A stretch of 64,000 nucleotides of DNA from an uncultured Flavobacterium sp. (lineage in GTDB: Bacteria > Bacteroidota > Bacteroidia > Flavobacteriales > Flavobacteriaceae). Location: NCBI RefSeq assembly GCF_946478785.1, contig NZ_CAMLDD010000005.1, forward strand, positions 1-64,000, read 5' to 3'. Position 1 is the first letter of the stretch. Each line of letters begins with the position of its first letter. The position numbers and the translations under genes were made by a program. The notes beneath the pieces were generated by a model. That model was not told the origin of the DNA, ran no database searches, and saw only the letters and a list, made by a program, of their open reading frames with translations. This document shows positions 1 through 9,026 of this stretch, piece by piece.

Positions 1-61
1 AAAGAATAAAGAATAAAGAATAAAGAATAAAGAATAAAGAATAAAGAATAAAGAATAAAGA
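1..61. repeat. Tandem repeat of the 7-bp unit AAAGAAT, cut by the window edge
   Basis: Eight and a half perfect head-to-tail copies of AAAGAAT fill the first 61 bases and may continue to the left of the window. The perfect copy number suggests recent slippage expansion. It lies in an intergenic region, upstream of a terminator-like hairpin. Confidence 0.9.
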
Positions 62-90
62 GAGTTAATTAAATTCAATTAATTTATAAA

Positions 91-122
91 GCCCCGATTT
101 AAAAATTGGGGTTTTTCTTTTG
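91..122 (+). terminator. Rho-independent terminator
   Basis: A nine-pair stem (CCCCGATTT against AAATTGGGG, one G-T pair) with a short A loop is followed by TTTTTCTTTT. It would end a + strand transcript arriving from left of the window and insulate the susC leader. Confidence 0.75.
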
Positions 123-495
123 TCAGATTTTTATCTGAAAATCCCTTTTTTTTGAGTTTATTAAAAACTTGCGTCTTTAATAAAAATACTACAATATATT
201 TTTTTATGTATATTTTTTTTGCTGATTTTTTAGCAATGCTTCATTCATGGTTTTAATGGCTTAAGGTGGTTTTTCAACAATACAGGTGGCTGAGTTGTCG
301 TTTTTGCATCAAATGATGCACGATTTGCTTCATCCGTTCTACACTTGCAGTCAACTAGATTTTACTTTCGTTAAGAAATATTTAAGAAATAGTTTTTGCC
401 ATCTACTCCATAATGAGGTTGATAAAAAACAACATTTTAAATGTTTTTGTAAACTAAAGATTAACTAATTATCAAAACAAACTAAACTAAATTTT
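123..495. other. Leader region upstream of susC, no gene seen
   Basis: This 370-base stretch is very A+T rich. It has a short open frame without an ATG start at 286-468 that resembles no known protein. It must contain the promoter and leader of the polysaccharide locus. I see no perfect TAnnTTTG element (closest is TGTTTTTG at 442-449) and no regulator gene. The regulator of the locus is not in the window. Confidence 0.5.
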
Positions 496-3400
496 ATGCA
501 GAAAAAAACATTAAAAAAGCTATTGTTTTTAATAGTATGTATGTGGGGAAATTTTTTCTTTGCTCAAACTGTTAAAGGTAAGGTAACATCGGGCGGATTC
601 AGTCTTCCAGGTGTTAGTATAGTAGTACAAGGAACAAAAAACGGAACCACTACCGATTTTGACGGTAGCTTTACTTTAAACAATGTAGACCCAAAAGCGA
701 CATTGATTTTTAGTTATGTAGGCTATAAAAATTTATCATTGCCAGCAGATACAAAGTCAGTGATGCAGATAGTTATGGTTAATGAACTGGAAAAATTAAA
801 TGAAGTAGTTGTTATTGGATATGGAACTTCAAAAAGAAAAGATATAAATGGGGCAGTTTCTTCTATAAAGGCTGCTGAAATCCAGGACAAGCCATTTACT
901 TCTATCGATCAGGCTCTTGTAGGTAAGGCAGCTGGAGTAAATGTTACTCAAAATTCTGGAACTCCTGGAGGAGGAGTTTCAGTTCAGATTAGGGGAATCA
1001 CTTCTATTAATGGTAATGAACCTTTATATGTTATTGATGGAACACCTGTTTTTGCAGATAAAAACAACGATTCTTTTTCGTTTAGCGCATTAGGGGGAGG
1101 AAACGGACAAACTAAAAACTCAGCCTTATCTGGTTTAAATATTTCGGATATCGAAACCATTGACATTTTAAAAGATGCGTCGGCAACTGCAATATATGGT
1201 GCAAATGGTGCAAATGGTGTTGTTTTGATTACAACCAAAAAAGGAAAAAAAGGAAAATCAACATTTGCCTATGAAACGTATTTAGCTACTCAGGAAGTAA
1301 CCAATACGGTTGATGTTTTAAACTTGCCGCAATATGCTAATTATCAGGCTAAAATTTTCAAATTTAATGGTGAGCCTGTACCGTATCAATATCAAAAACC
1401 TGCTTTATTGGGCAATGGAACAAATTGGCAGGATGAGCTTTTTAGATCGGCTACAATGTACAACCATCAGCTGTCATTCTCTGGCGAAAAAGAAGGAACA
1501 AGATATTACACTTCTTTAAATTATTTTGATCAGGAGGGAGTTGTTTTAAATTCAGATTTCAACAGGTTATCTATGCGTTTAAATGTAGATTCTAATGTTA
1601 AATCATGGCTAAAGATAGGGAACAACATGTCGGTAAGTAAGTCGACTCAAAAAGTAGTAAGAAACGATGACAGGGGAGGTTTAGTGATGAACACATTAAG
1701 ACAGTCTCCGGAATTACCGGTAAGATCTAATGATGGTTCTTATGCAGGGCCAACTAGTGGTTTGGGATCTTCTGCAAATGAGGCAACAAACCCAATCGCT
1801 TTGGCAGAATACAATAATTCAAAGACAGAAAGATTTAAAATTAATGGTAATTTGTTTGCTGACTTTACCCTTATCAAGGGATTGGTTTTCAGATCAGAAT
1901 TAGGTTACGATCTGAACTTTGCAAAAAGCAGCACTTTTGTACCTAAATATACGCTAGGAACTGTATCTGAACTTTTAAACAAATCATTTAAACAGCAGGA
2001 TCAAAGTTATTATTGGAATATTAAAAACTATTTGACTTACAATAAAACGATAGGTGAAAACCACAACTTTACTTTTTTATTAGGTCAGGAAGCACAAGAG
2101 AGCCGCTATGAATATTTAAGTGGTTACAGAACGGGTGTGTATTTAAACAAAGATTTCACTAACTTAAGCATAGGAGATATAGATACTTCTGTGAACGGAA
2201 ATGGTTCTGGTAGATGGTCGATGGCATCTTATATTTCGAGATTAAATTATAGTTTTTCTGACAGATATTCTTTTTCGGCTTCCTTAAGGGCAGATGCTTC
2301 GTCAAACTTTGGACCTAATAACAAATGGGGTTATTTTCCTTCATTTTCAGGAGGATGGACAGTAAGTAACGAAAAGTTTTTTGAGTCTTTATCAGACAAC
2401 ATAAATTATTTAAAATTTAGAGTAGGATACGGTTCAGTAGGAAATCAAAATATTCCGGCAAATAGATATGAAACGATCATATCGTTACTTTCATCTCCAT
2501 TTGGAGGGGTAGCGCCAACAATTGATAATTTAGGTAATCCGGATATTAAATGGGAGTCACTAAAGTCTTTTAATGCTGGCTTTGAATTAGGATTGCTTAA
2601 TAATAGAGTGAAATTAGATTTTGATTATTATGTTAAAAATTCTTCAGATTTCCTGACCAAACAAATCAATGATGAGTCTAATCAAAGTGCCCTTAATTAC
2701 TATCTAAATACAGGCGAAATTGTCACAAAAGGAATTGACCTTACATTAAATACAAGAAATATTATTACCGAAAATTTTTCATGGGACAGTACTATTATTT
2801 TTTCAAAATATAATAACGAACTGACAAGCTTTCAAGGCGCAGGTAAATCTTTATTGGGTAAAGTTCAATTTGATTTATATAATGTTACCAGAACTACAGA
2901 AGGAGAACCGGTAGGGCAGTTTTATGGATACGTTACCGATGGATTATTTAAAAATGATGCTGAATTAGCAGCAGGTCCAGTTCAGGAAACTGGAACCGGA
3001 GTGGGTGATATTCGTTTTAAGGATATTAATAATGATGGAAAAATTGATGCTAAAGATCAAGCAGCTTTAGGTAGTGCTATTCCTGATTTCACCTATGCAT
3101 TTACCAATAACTTTAAATACAAAAACATTGGTTTATCAATTGTTTTAACAGGAAGCCAGGGTAACGAGATCTATAATTTTACACGCCATTATATTGACGG
3201 GATCTATCCAGGATTTGGAGATCGATTTGCAAATGTAAGTACTCAGGCTTTAAATGCCTTTGAAACCGGTGTAAACGAAAATACAGATGTTCCTAGAGTT
3301 ACACTTAATGATCCAAATGGTAATGGCAGAATCTCGAACCGATTTGTTGAAGACGGTTCTTACTTAAGAATTCAAAATGTCTCGTTGAGTTATGATTTGC

Positions 3401-3600
3401 CAAATAGGATTTTCGAAAAATCTATTTTCACGAAAGTCAGGCTGTATGCAAATGTTCAAAATTTATACACATTTACAAAATATTCGGGATTTGATCCTGC
3501 ATTAGGGAATTTAGATCAGAATATAACGTTGAGCGGTATTGATTTAGGACGTTACCCGGTGCCAAGAACGACTTCGGTAGGAATGAATTTAGAATTCTAG
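496..3600 (+). CDS. SusC/RagA-family TonB-linked outer membrane transporter
   Basis: Energised outer-membrane importer for oligosaccharides, working as a lidded pair with the SusD protein encoded next. The 1034-residue length is normal for SusC. A signal peptide (residues 1-23, ending FFAQ) is followed by a carboxypeptidase-regulatory-like domain (about 25-110, with the family's GTTTDFDG turn), a plug domain (about 115-240, with IRGI, YVIDG and the SusC signature AIYGANGANGV) and a long beta-barrel ending in an aromatic-rich strand with terminal F. It is the first gene of a + strand locus followed by SusD, a surface lipoprotein, GH10 and GH16. The two enzymes suggest a beta-xylan or beta-glucan ligand, which is inference from context only. 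SusC family assignment is secure. Confidence 0.95.
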   Translation: MQKKTLKKLLFLIVCMWGNFFFAQTVKGKVTSGGFSLPGVSIVVQGTKNGTTTDFDGSFTLNNVDPKATLIFSYVGYKNLSLPADTKSVMQIVMVNELEKLNEVVVIGYGTSKRKDINGAVSSIKAAEIQDKPFTSIDQALVGKAAGVNVTQNSGTPGGGVSVQIRGITSINGNEPLYVIDGTPVFADKNNDSFSFSALGGGNGQTKNSALSGLNISDIETIDILKDASATAIYGANGANGVVLITTKKGKKGKSTFAYETYLATQEVTNTVDVLNLPQYANYQAKIFKFNGEPVPYQYQKPALLGNGTNWQDELFRSATMYNHQLSFSGEKEGTRYYTSLNYFDQEGVVLNSDFNRLSMRLNVDSNVKSWLKIGNNMSVSKSTQKVVRNDDRGGLVMNTLRQSPELPVRSNDGSYAGPTSGLGSSANEATNPIALAEYNNSKTERFKINGNLFADFTLIKGLVFRSELGYDLNFAKSSTFVPKYTLGTVSELLNKSFKQQDQSYYWNIKNYLTYNKTIGENHNFTFLLGQEAQESRYEYLSGYRTGVYLNKDFTNLSIGDIDTSVNGNGSGRWSMASYISRLNYSFSDRYSFSASLRADASSNFGPNNKWGYFPSFSGGWTVSNEKFFESLSDNINYLKFRVGYGSVGNQNIPANRYETIISLLSSPFGGVAPTIDNLGNPDIKWESLKSFNAGFELGLLNNRVKLDFDYYVKNSSDFLTKQINDESNQSALNYYLNTGEIVTKGIDLTLNTRNIITENFSWDSTIIFSKYNNELTSFQGAGKSLLGKVQFDLYNVTRTTEGEPVGQFYGYVTDGLFKNDAELAAGPVQETGTGVGDIRFKDINNDGKIDAKDQAALGSAIPDFTYAFTNNFKYKNIGLSIVLTGSQGNEIYNFTRHYIDGIYPGFGDRFANVSTQALNAFETGVNENTDVPRVTLNDPNGNGRISNRFVEDGSYLRIQNVSLSYDLPNRIFEKSIFTKVRLYANVQNLYTFTKYSGFDPALGNLDQNITLSGIDLGRYPVPRTTSVGMNLEF

Positions 3601-3660
3601 AATTATAAAAACACACATTTTAACTTAATGATTCATGTCGTTAACACAAAAATACTAGTT

Positions 3661-5184
3661 ATGAAAAAACTTTTTAAACTTTTTATGATAGGAATGCTTA
3701 TACCATTGCTGTCTTTATTTTCCTGTTCAGATGAATTTTTGGATGCACCATCTGAAAATCAATTAACACCACCCGATTTACCGGAAGGAATTACCGCTTT
3801 TGACGGAATCGCCGAGAGTTTGTACTTTAAGCCTTGGTTTACTTTTAATGATAAATTCCTAATTGCGGTAGGGGATATGTACGCCGGCAACGCTTTTACA
3901 TTTGATGGTGCCTATGCGCAATTTAAAGATGCTCAGGTAACCTCACAGAACCCAATCTTAACGGAAGGTTATATTTCGCTGTTTTCGGTTATCGATCAAT
4001 CCAATAACTTAATGAGTTTAGTAGAAAAAAGTAAGAGCGAATTGCCTGAAGCATCATATAAAAATGCTATAGCCATATCGCGATTTATGAGAGCAAATGC
4101 TTATTTCTACCTGGTAAGAACTTTTGGGGCTGTACCTATAATTAGTAAAGCAGGATCAGCACCACAACCAAAAAGAAACATTGTTGATGATGTGTATAAA
4201 TTTATAAAACTAGATTTAGAATATGCCATCGAAAACCTGCCTGAAACCTCAGCAAAGAAAGGATATGTTAATAAAACTGTAGCTATGGGGATTCTTGCAA
4301 AAGTGCATTTAACTTTAAATGAATATGCAGAATGTGCCGATTTGACCCAGCAAATTATGGGAAAACAATATTTTTTAGTTCAGGAATACGGAAGCTTATT
4401 TAGCAGTCCCGAAAACAATAATAGTGCTGAAAGTATGTTTGCCCTTCAATGGAAAGCTATTGCTACAGAATGGGGAACTCAAAACACCAATCAGGCTTAT
4501 ATAGTTCCTGGCCTAACTGGTATAACTGGTGGTGGTGACGGCTGGGGAGTTCATTTGCCTTCTATCTCATTACAAGCCGGATTTGAACCAAACGATATCA
4601 GAAAAAGGAATACTATTATGACTGATGGTGACTTTTATCCTGAATTGCTAAAGAATAATGGTGGTTTCAAATACAAAAAAATACTTTCTTCTACAGGAGC
4701 TAATTTCAGAAAATACATTGTAGGTTCTGCTGCAGAAAGAAAAGATGTGTTTTTTATGAAAACATCACAAAATACCATCATATTAAGATACTCTGATATT
4801 TTATTAATGCATGCCGAAGCGGTTTTGGCCGGAGCCAATTCTACGACTCAAGCATCCGCATTAAATGCCTTCAACGAAGTGAGAACCAGAGCAGGATTAC
4901 CAATTAAAACAGTACTTACAAGAGACGAACTGTTTAATGAAAGACGAATTGAGTTCGCACTTGAGGGGCAGTATTTCTTTGACTTAAAACGCCGTGGTCT
5001 GTCTGAAGCTACAGCAATTATTTCGCAGCAGGAAGTTGGTTTTTATTCCGATGATGCCAGAACAATGTTGGTTTCCAGAAAGATAACTCCGGGAGGCAAT
5101 TATTTTGAATTGCCATTACCACAATCAGCTATTGATACTAATCCATCATTATTAGAAGCTCCGGTTCCTTTTAACTTTAATTAA
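3661..5184 (+). CDS. SusD/RagB-family glycan-binding outer membrane lipoprotein
   Basis: Surface lipoprotein that caps the SusC barrel and delivers oligosaccharides to it. I chose the ATG at 3661 rather than the in-frame ATG at 3628, because it gives a clean lipoprotein signal (MKKLF..., lipobox LFSC at about residues 18-21). The body has the alpha-helical TPR-like fold typical of SusD: the FMRANAYFYLVRTFG helix near residue 145, the ILLMHAEAVL helix near 380, and the late ERRIEFALEGQYFFDLKR motif. The length (507) is normal. It is 60 bases downstream of susC with no terminator between, so the two are co-transcribed. Confidence 0.95.
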   Translation: MKKLFKLFMIGMLIPLLSLFSCSDEFLDAPSENQLTPPDLPEGITAFDGIAESLYFKPWFTFNDKFLIAVGDMYAGNAFTFDGAYAQFKDAQVTSQNPILTEGYISLFSVIDQSNNLMSLVEKSKSELPEASYKNAIAISRFMRANAYFYLVRTFGAVPIISKAGSAPQPKRNIVDDVYKFIKLDLEYAIENLPETSAKKGYVNKTVAMGILAKVHLTLNEYAECADLTQQIMGKQYFLVQEYGSLFSSPENNNSAESMFALQWKAIATEWGTQNTNQAYIVPGLTGITGGGDGWGVHLPSISLQAGFEPNDIRKRNTIMTDGDFYPELLKNNGGFKYKKILSSTGANFRKYIVGSAAERKDVFFMKTSQNTIILRYSDILLMHAEAVLAGANSTTQASALNAFNEVRTRAGLPIKTVLTRDELFNERRIEFALEGQYFFDLKRRGLSEATAIISQQEVGFYSDDARTMLVSRKITPGGNYFELPLPQSAIDTNPSLLEAPVPFNFN

Positions 5185-5192
5185 CTTATACT

Positions 5193-6308
5193 ATGATCAA
5201 TAAAATTAAATATAGAATTATAATTCTTTTGGCGTTGGTTTCTTTTACAGCTTGCCAAAATGATGACATGACTACTGCAAATATAGATGCAATGGTTGCT
5301 GAACCGGGAGATCTGCTTAATCAGGCTTTTCCATCGAATAAAGTAAGGGTCGAAGGCGAAGGTTTAGCCGGATTAAAAAAGATTACGCTCGACAATAAAA
5401 TTGATATCAGTTTCAATCCTAACCATAATTCAGAAAAAGCGTTTATTTTCACTATTCCTTTTGATGATAAACTAGGAAGCAGATTTGGCGTTCAGCCGAT
5501 AACATTTGTAACGGCAACAGGTTCAGTAACAAAAAATATCGAGATTTTACAGCCTGTTCCTACCATTACAAAAACAATTCCGACTTTAGCAACCCCGGGA
5601 TTTCCGCTGGAAATTGAAGGTACGTGGTTTTATAATATTTCTTCTATAACTTTAGAAGGAAAAGCAGTGAGTTATACTCTAAAATCGTCTTCTTCAATTA
5701 TTATTGGGGTGCCTGCAGATGCAGTTTTTGGTTCAGAGTTGGTACTTACTACACCGGGAGGTACAGTAAAAAAAGTAATACAACTTCCACCTCCTGTTAC
5801 TCCGGAAATTACTGTTATTGTGTCTGATTTCGATGGAGGAGGTGTAAGAGAATCTTGGAATGCTTATGGTGATAGAGCTAGTTTTGACGCCGCTACCACA
5901 GGTGGCCCTACTGGCAATTATGCAACACTTGCGTGGACTGGTTCAACTGCCAATGGTTATAACGGCAGCAGTGCTGGAGGAGGAGCTAGTTTTCTAAGTA
6001 CATCAAATACTGATGCAACAAAAACTTTTATTGATATTGATGTAAGTGCAAATGTTGTAGGTGCTCAATTCGCCATACAGTTAAACACTATTGATGGTAA
6101 AGACTATGGCTATAATTTTAAAGTAACTGATGTTAATTGGACAACAAAAACCATAAAGTTAGCTGATTTTAAAGATAATTATGGGTTTGGAGAGCCTGCC
6201 ACTACGCTGAATGCTTCTAAAGTTAATGAAATTAAGGTAGGGATAGTTCAATCAGAAACTCCTAATCCCAGCATAATAAAATATGATAATATTAAAATTC
6301 GCCACTAA
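5193..6308 (+). CDS. IPT/TIG-domain surface lipoprotein, probable glycan-binding protein of the locus
   Basis: Probable accessory surface glycan-binding protein (SusE/F position). The N-terminus is a lipoprotein signal with lipobox FTAC near residue 20. Residues about 45-120 and 125-200 read like two immunoglobulin-like IPT/TIG repeats (for example LTTPGGTVKKV). The C-terminal third (about 205-371), starting with an FDGGG turn, looks like a beta-sandwich carbohydrate-binding module. It starts 8 bases after the susD stop, in the same operon, and is followed by a terminator-like hairpin. Binding function is inferred from position and domain type; the C-terminal module is not one I can name. Confidence 0.75.
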   Translation: MINKIKYRIIILLALVSFTACQNDDMTTANIDAMVAEPGDLLNQAFPSNKVRVEGEGLAGLKKITLDNKIDISFNPNHNSEKAFIFTIPFDDKLGSRFGVQPITFVTATGSVTKNIEILQPVPTITKTIPTLATPGFPLEIEGTWFYNISSITLEGKAVSYTLKSSSSIIIGVPADAVFGSELVLTTPGGTVKKVIQLPPPVTPEITVIVSDFDGGGVRESWNAYGDRASFDAATTGGPTGNYATLAWTGSTANGYNGSSAGGGASFLSTSNTDATKTFIDIDVSANVVGAQFAIQLNTIDGKDYGYNFKVTDVNWTTKTIKLADFKDNYGFGEPATTLNASKVNEIKVGIVQSETPNPSIIKYDNIKIRH

Positions 6309-6333
6309 TAATTGATGACTTTATGATTTAACT

Positions 6334-6367
6334 AAAAGGAGGTTGTCATCAAAAGCAGCCTCTTTTT
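6334..6367 (+). terminator. Terminator or attenuator between binding genes and enzymes
   Basis: A 12-pair stem (6334-6345 with 6356-6367, including two G-T pairs) ends in a T run. It sits 26 bases after the third gene and 90 before the GH10 gene. Both sides belong to one functional locus, so it probably lowers read-through into the enzymes. Confidence 0.7.
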
Positions 6368-6457
6368 AAAGTAAATCATATAATAAAAAATAAAACAGAA
6401 ATTATAAATGAGCGTATTCTCTCTAACAAAAAGAATATTCTATAATAAAAAAACAGT

Positions 6458-7849
6458 ATGAAAATTAAATTTTTACTAGTGCTAGCCAGCCTCTTCTTTT
6501 TTTTAAATGCCTGCTCTAAAGACGATGATGTAGCAGTCACTACTTTAGAAACGCCTATTGCCAACGCTCCAAAAGATGTGAATGACAATGGTTTTAGAGC
6601 GAAATGGAATTACGTTTCAAATTCAAAGAGCTATCTTTTAGATGTTTCGACCACCGAAAATTTCGCCACTTTTGTCACTAATTACGAATCAAAAGAGGTT
6701 ACTGACTTAAATGAAGTTGTAGCAGGCTTAACAGGCGGTACACAATATTATTACAGGGTTAGGGCCAAAAACGAAACACAAATTTCAGAGTATTCTAATG
6801 TAATCAGTGTGGTAACTACAGGTTCAAATGGTATTCCTGAGGACCCTACTTTTTTAAAAGTAAAAGCAAATAAATTGGCAAACCCATTTTTTGTTGGTAT
6901 GGCAGTAAAAGCTTCACAATTAACCAATGGAAGCCAGTATGATGTGATTTTGAAAAATGAATTCAGCAGTATTTCTGCCGAATACGAAATGAAAATGGAT
7001 CCAATCTCTACTGCAAGTGGAGTTTACAACTGGACAGTTGCTGATAAAATTGTAGCTTACGGAAATGCAAATGGCATCAATGTTCACGGTCATGCTTTAG
7101 TATGGCATAATGCAGTTCCTCAATGGCTAAAAGATTTTTCAGGTACAGATGCGGAATTTGCTTTAGAAGTAAAAAAATACATAACTGATGTTGTTACCCA
7201 TTATGCAGGAAAAGTAAAATCATGGGATGTAGTTAATGAAGCTGCAGATGATAATGGCGGGAATATGAGAAATACCATTTTTCTGCAACGAATGGGGCCA
7301 AATTACATCAAAGATTGTTTTAAATGGGCAAGAGATGCAGCAAATGCAGCAGGAGATACCTCTTTATTATTGTTTTATAATGATTATGCAACCTCTACCA
7401 ACATCCCAAAACAAAACCGGGTGTTTACTATTGTCGATGATTTAAAAGCGAGTAACCTTATAGATGGTGTTGGTTTTCAAATGCATAATACTTATTTAAG
7501 TCCAACCAAAGCCCAAATTGAAACTGATATCAACAGAGCGGTGGCAAAAGGACTCAAAATTCACGTTTCAGAGTTAGACATTCAGGTAAACCAATTTAAT
7601 GATATCTCTACTTTTACAAATGAAAGAAGATTAGCTCAAAAAGAGAAATACAAAGAAATGGTAAAGATTTATAATGCCCTTCCGGCTGCTAATAAATACG
7701 CTTTAACGATTTGGGGAATGAAGGATGATGAATCCTGGATTCCATACAGTACAGAACTAAACCACGTTGGAAATGACTGGCCTTTATTATATGATTCAAA
7801 TTTTGCGATCAAAAGTTCGCATACAGGATTTCTGGAAGGTTTAGATTAA
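6458..7849 (+). CDS. GH10 endo-1,4-beta-xylanase, fibronectin-III lipoprotein
   Basis: Retaining endo-beta-1,4-xylanase of glycoside hydrolase family 10. A lipobox (LNAC, about residues 16-19) places it on the membrane, probably the cell surface. Residues about 32-121 form a fibronectin type III domain (YYYRVRAKNE). The GH10 barrel runs from about 135 to 460. The family motifs are present: HGHALVWHN, the acid/base E261 in WDVVNEA, and the nucleophile E372 in HVSELDIQ, so the active site is intact. No carbohydrate-binding insertion interrupts the barrel. It is followed 49 bases later by the GH16 gene without a terminator. Confidence 0.95.
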   Translation: MKIKFLLVLASLFFFLNACSKDDDVAVTTLETPIANAPKDVNDNGFRAKWNYVSNSKSYLLDVSTTENFATFVTNYESKEVTDLNEVVAGLTGGTQYYYRVRAKNETQISEYSNVISVVTTGSNGIPEDPTFLKVKANKLANPFFVGMAVKASQLTNGSQYDVILKNEFSSISAEYEMKMDPISTASGVYNWTVADKIVAYGNANGINVHGHALVWHNAVPQWLKDFSGTDAEFALEVKKYITDVVTHYAGKVKSWDVVNEAADDNGGNMRNTIFLQRMGPNYIKDCFKWARDAANAAGDTSLLLFYNDYATSTNIPKQNRVFTIVDDLKASNLIDGVGFQMHNTYLSPTKAQIETDINRAVAKGLKIHVSELDIQVNQFNDISTFTNERRLAQKEKYKEMVKIYNALPAANKYALTIWGMKDDESWIPYSTELNHVGNDWPLLYDSNFAIKSSHTGFLEGLD

Positions 7850-7898
7850 ACTTTAAAACAGATTGCTTTACTACAACTATTAACCAAAAATCAGAATT

Positions 7899-8819
7899 AT
7901 GAAAAAATTAAGTTTGTTATCATTAGCACTAACATGTGCATTAGGATTTGCATCTTGCTCAGATAATGAGGCCCCTGTATTAGAGGAGCAAATACTAAGT
8001 GCAAGTGTAAATACAAGTACGGGTAAAATTGCAGGGGCACCGTGGGTGAAACAATTTGAAGATACATTTAATGTAGGTTCTAATCTGTCACAGTGGACAA
8101 AGGAACAACGAGCAGACTATAATTCCTGGTATTGTGATTATCATAGTTCGGTACCTACCACACAATGGAGAGATGGAAGACAATGTTTAGAAATCAAAAC
8201 AACCAAATTAAGCACTTATAAATATCAATCAGGGTTTATTAGTTCCCATTACCAATACAAACCAGAAAACAATACAGAGTATATGCTTTCTGCTAATATT
8301 AAATTATTAGCGATGGATGGCGGGAACTACAAATCTTTTACAGATACTTATGGTGCCTGGCCTGCCTTTTGGTCTGTACAGCAAAACGCATGGCCAACTA
8401 AGGGAGAAATTGATATTCTGGAAGGTTACTCTTTTGCACCTAATGCAAGCCGCTATACTTCAAATATTTTTTATGGAACTTCTTCCGGAAACAACTTATT
8501 AGGAAATGCTGCCGAAAGAAATTATCCGTCCAACTTTAATCTAAACGGAAATAACGGATGGCACTTATATGAGTCTTTCTGGAAAATGCAAAACAATGTG
8601 GTAACAGTAACCATTAAGGTTGACAATATAACTGTTGCAACATATACTAACAGCAGCGTAGCCAATCTTAATTTTAATAATTTTGGAACACATTCGATTA
8701 TTTTTAATATGAATGTGGGATCTAAAGACTCTAATTTTATAGATCCTAATAAAATAAACTTATTTTCATCTGTAATGATGTGGGTAGATGATGTAACTGT
8801 TTACAAAAGACCAATCTAA
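7899..8819 (+). CDS. GH16-family glycoside hydrolase lipoprotein
   Basis: Family 16 retaining endo-hydrolase. Residues 1-20 form a lipoprotein signal (FASC). The catalytic signature ExDxxE is present as GEIDILEG with E170, D172 and E175. Upstream aromatic motifs (AFWS, AWPTKGE) fit the GH16 cleft. Length 306 is normal for a single-domain enzyme. GH16 acts on beta-1,3 or mixed beta-1,3/1,4 glucans, or on algal galactans; the subfamily cannot be decided by eye. Paired with GH10 it suggests a plant cell wall or algal mixed hemicellulose as the diet. It is the last gene of the locus and is followed by a terminator. Confidence 0.85.
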   Translation: MKKLSLLSLALTCALGFASCSDNEAPVLEEQILSASVNTSTGKIAGAPWVKQFEDTFNVGSNLSQWTKEQRADYNSWYCDYHSSVPTTQWRDGRQCLEIKTTKLSTYKYQSGFISSHYQYKPENNTEYMLSANIKLLAMDGGNYKSFTDTYGAWPAFWSVQQNAWPTKGEIDILEGYSFAPNASRYTSNIFYGTSSGNNLLGNAAERNYPSNFNLNGNNGWHLYESFWKMQNNVVTVTIKVDNITVATYTNSSVANLNFNNFGTHSIIFNMNVGSKDSNFIDPNKINLFSSVMMWVDDVTVYKRPI

Positions 8820-8900
8820 TTTAGAAGAGCACGTTTTCGAAGAATTACACATATTTATTGTTTATGTTGTAGTTCAACTCTTCAAAACACCAATTTTGAA

Positions 8901-8936
8901 AAGAGGCTTTCCGTAAAGGAAAAGCCTCTTTTTTAT
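8901..8936 (+). terminator. Terminator of the polysaccharide locus
   Basis: The stem AAGAGGCTTTCC pairs with GGAAAAGCCTCTT (one bulged A) and is followed by a T run. The A run on the left side is short, so it may also work weakly for the opposing gene at 9027. Confidence 0.8.
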
Positions 8937-9026
8937 ATCCTGTTAATCTCAATTTATTGTTAACGTATCAATATGTGTGGTGCAAATAATTTTATCCAAC
9001 ATTTGATATATGTAATAGCCATACAA

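Noticed and set aside
1..61. Heptamer array considered as a CRISPR or centromere-like repeat
   Set aside because: The unit is only 7 bp with no spacers, so it is a simple tandem repeat.
286..468. 60-codon open frame upstream of susC
   Set aside because: No ATG start, no family resemblance, cysteine- and histidine-rich composition of untranslated A+T-rich DNA. More likely leader sequence.
6376..6588. 70-codon open frame on the - strand over the start of the GH10 gene
   Set aside because: Antisense of the xylanase signal peptide and its leader; no independent support.
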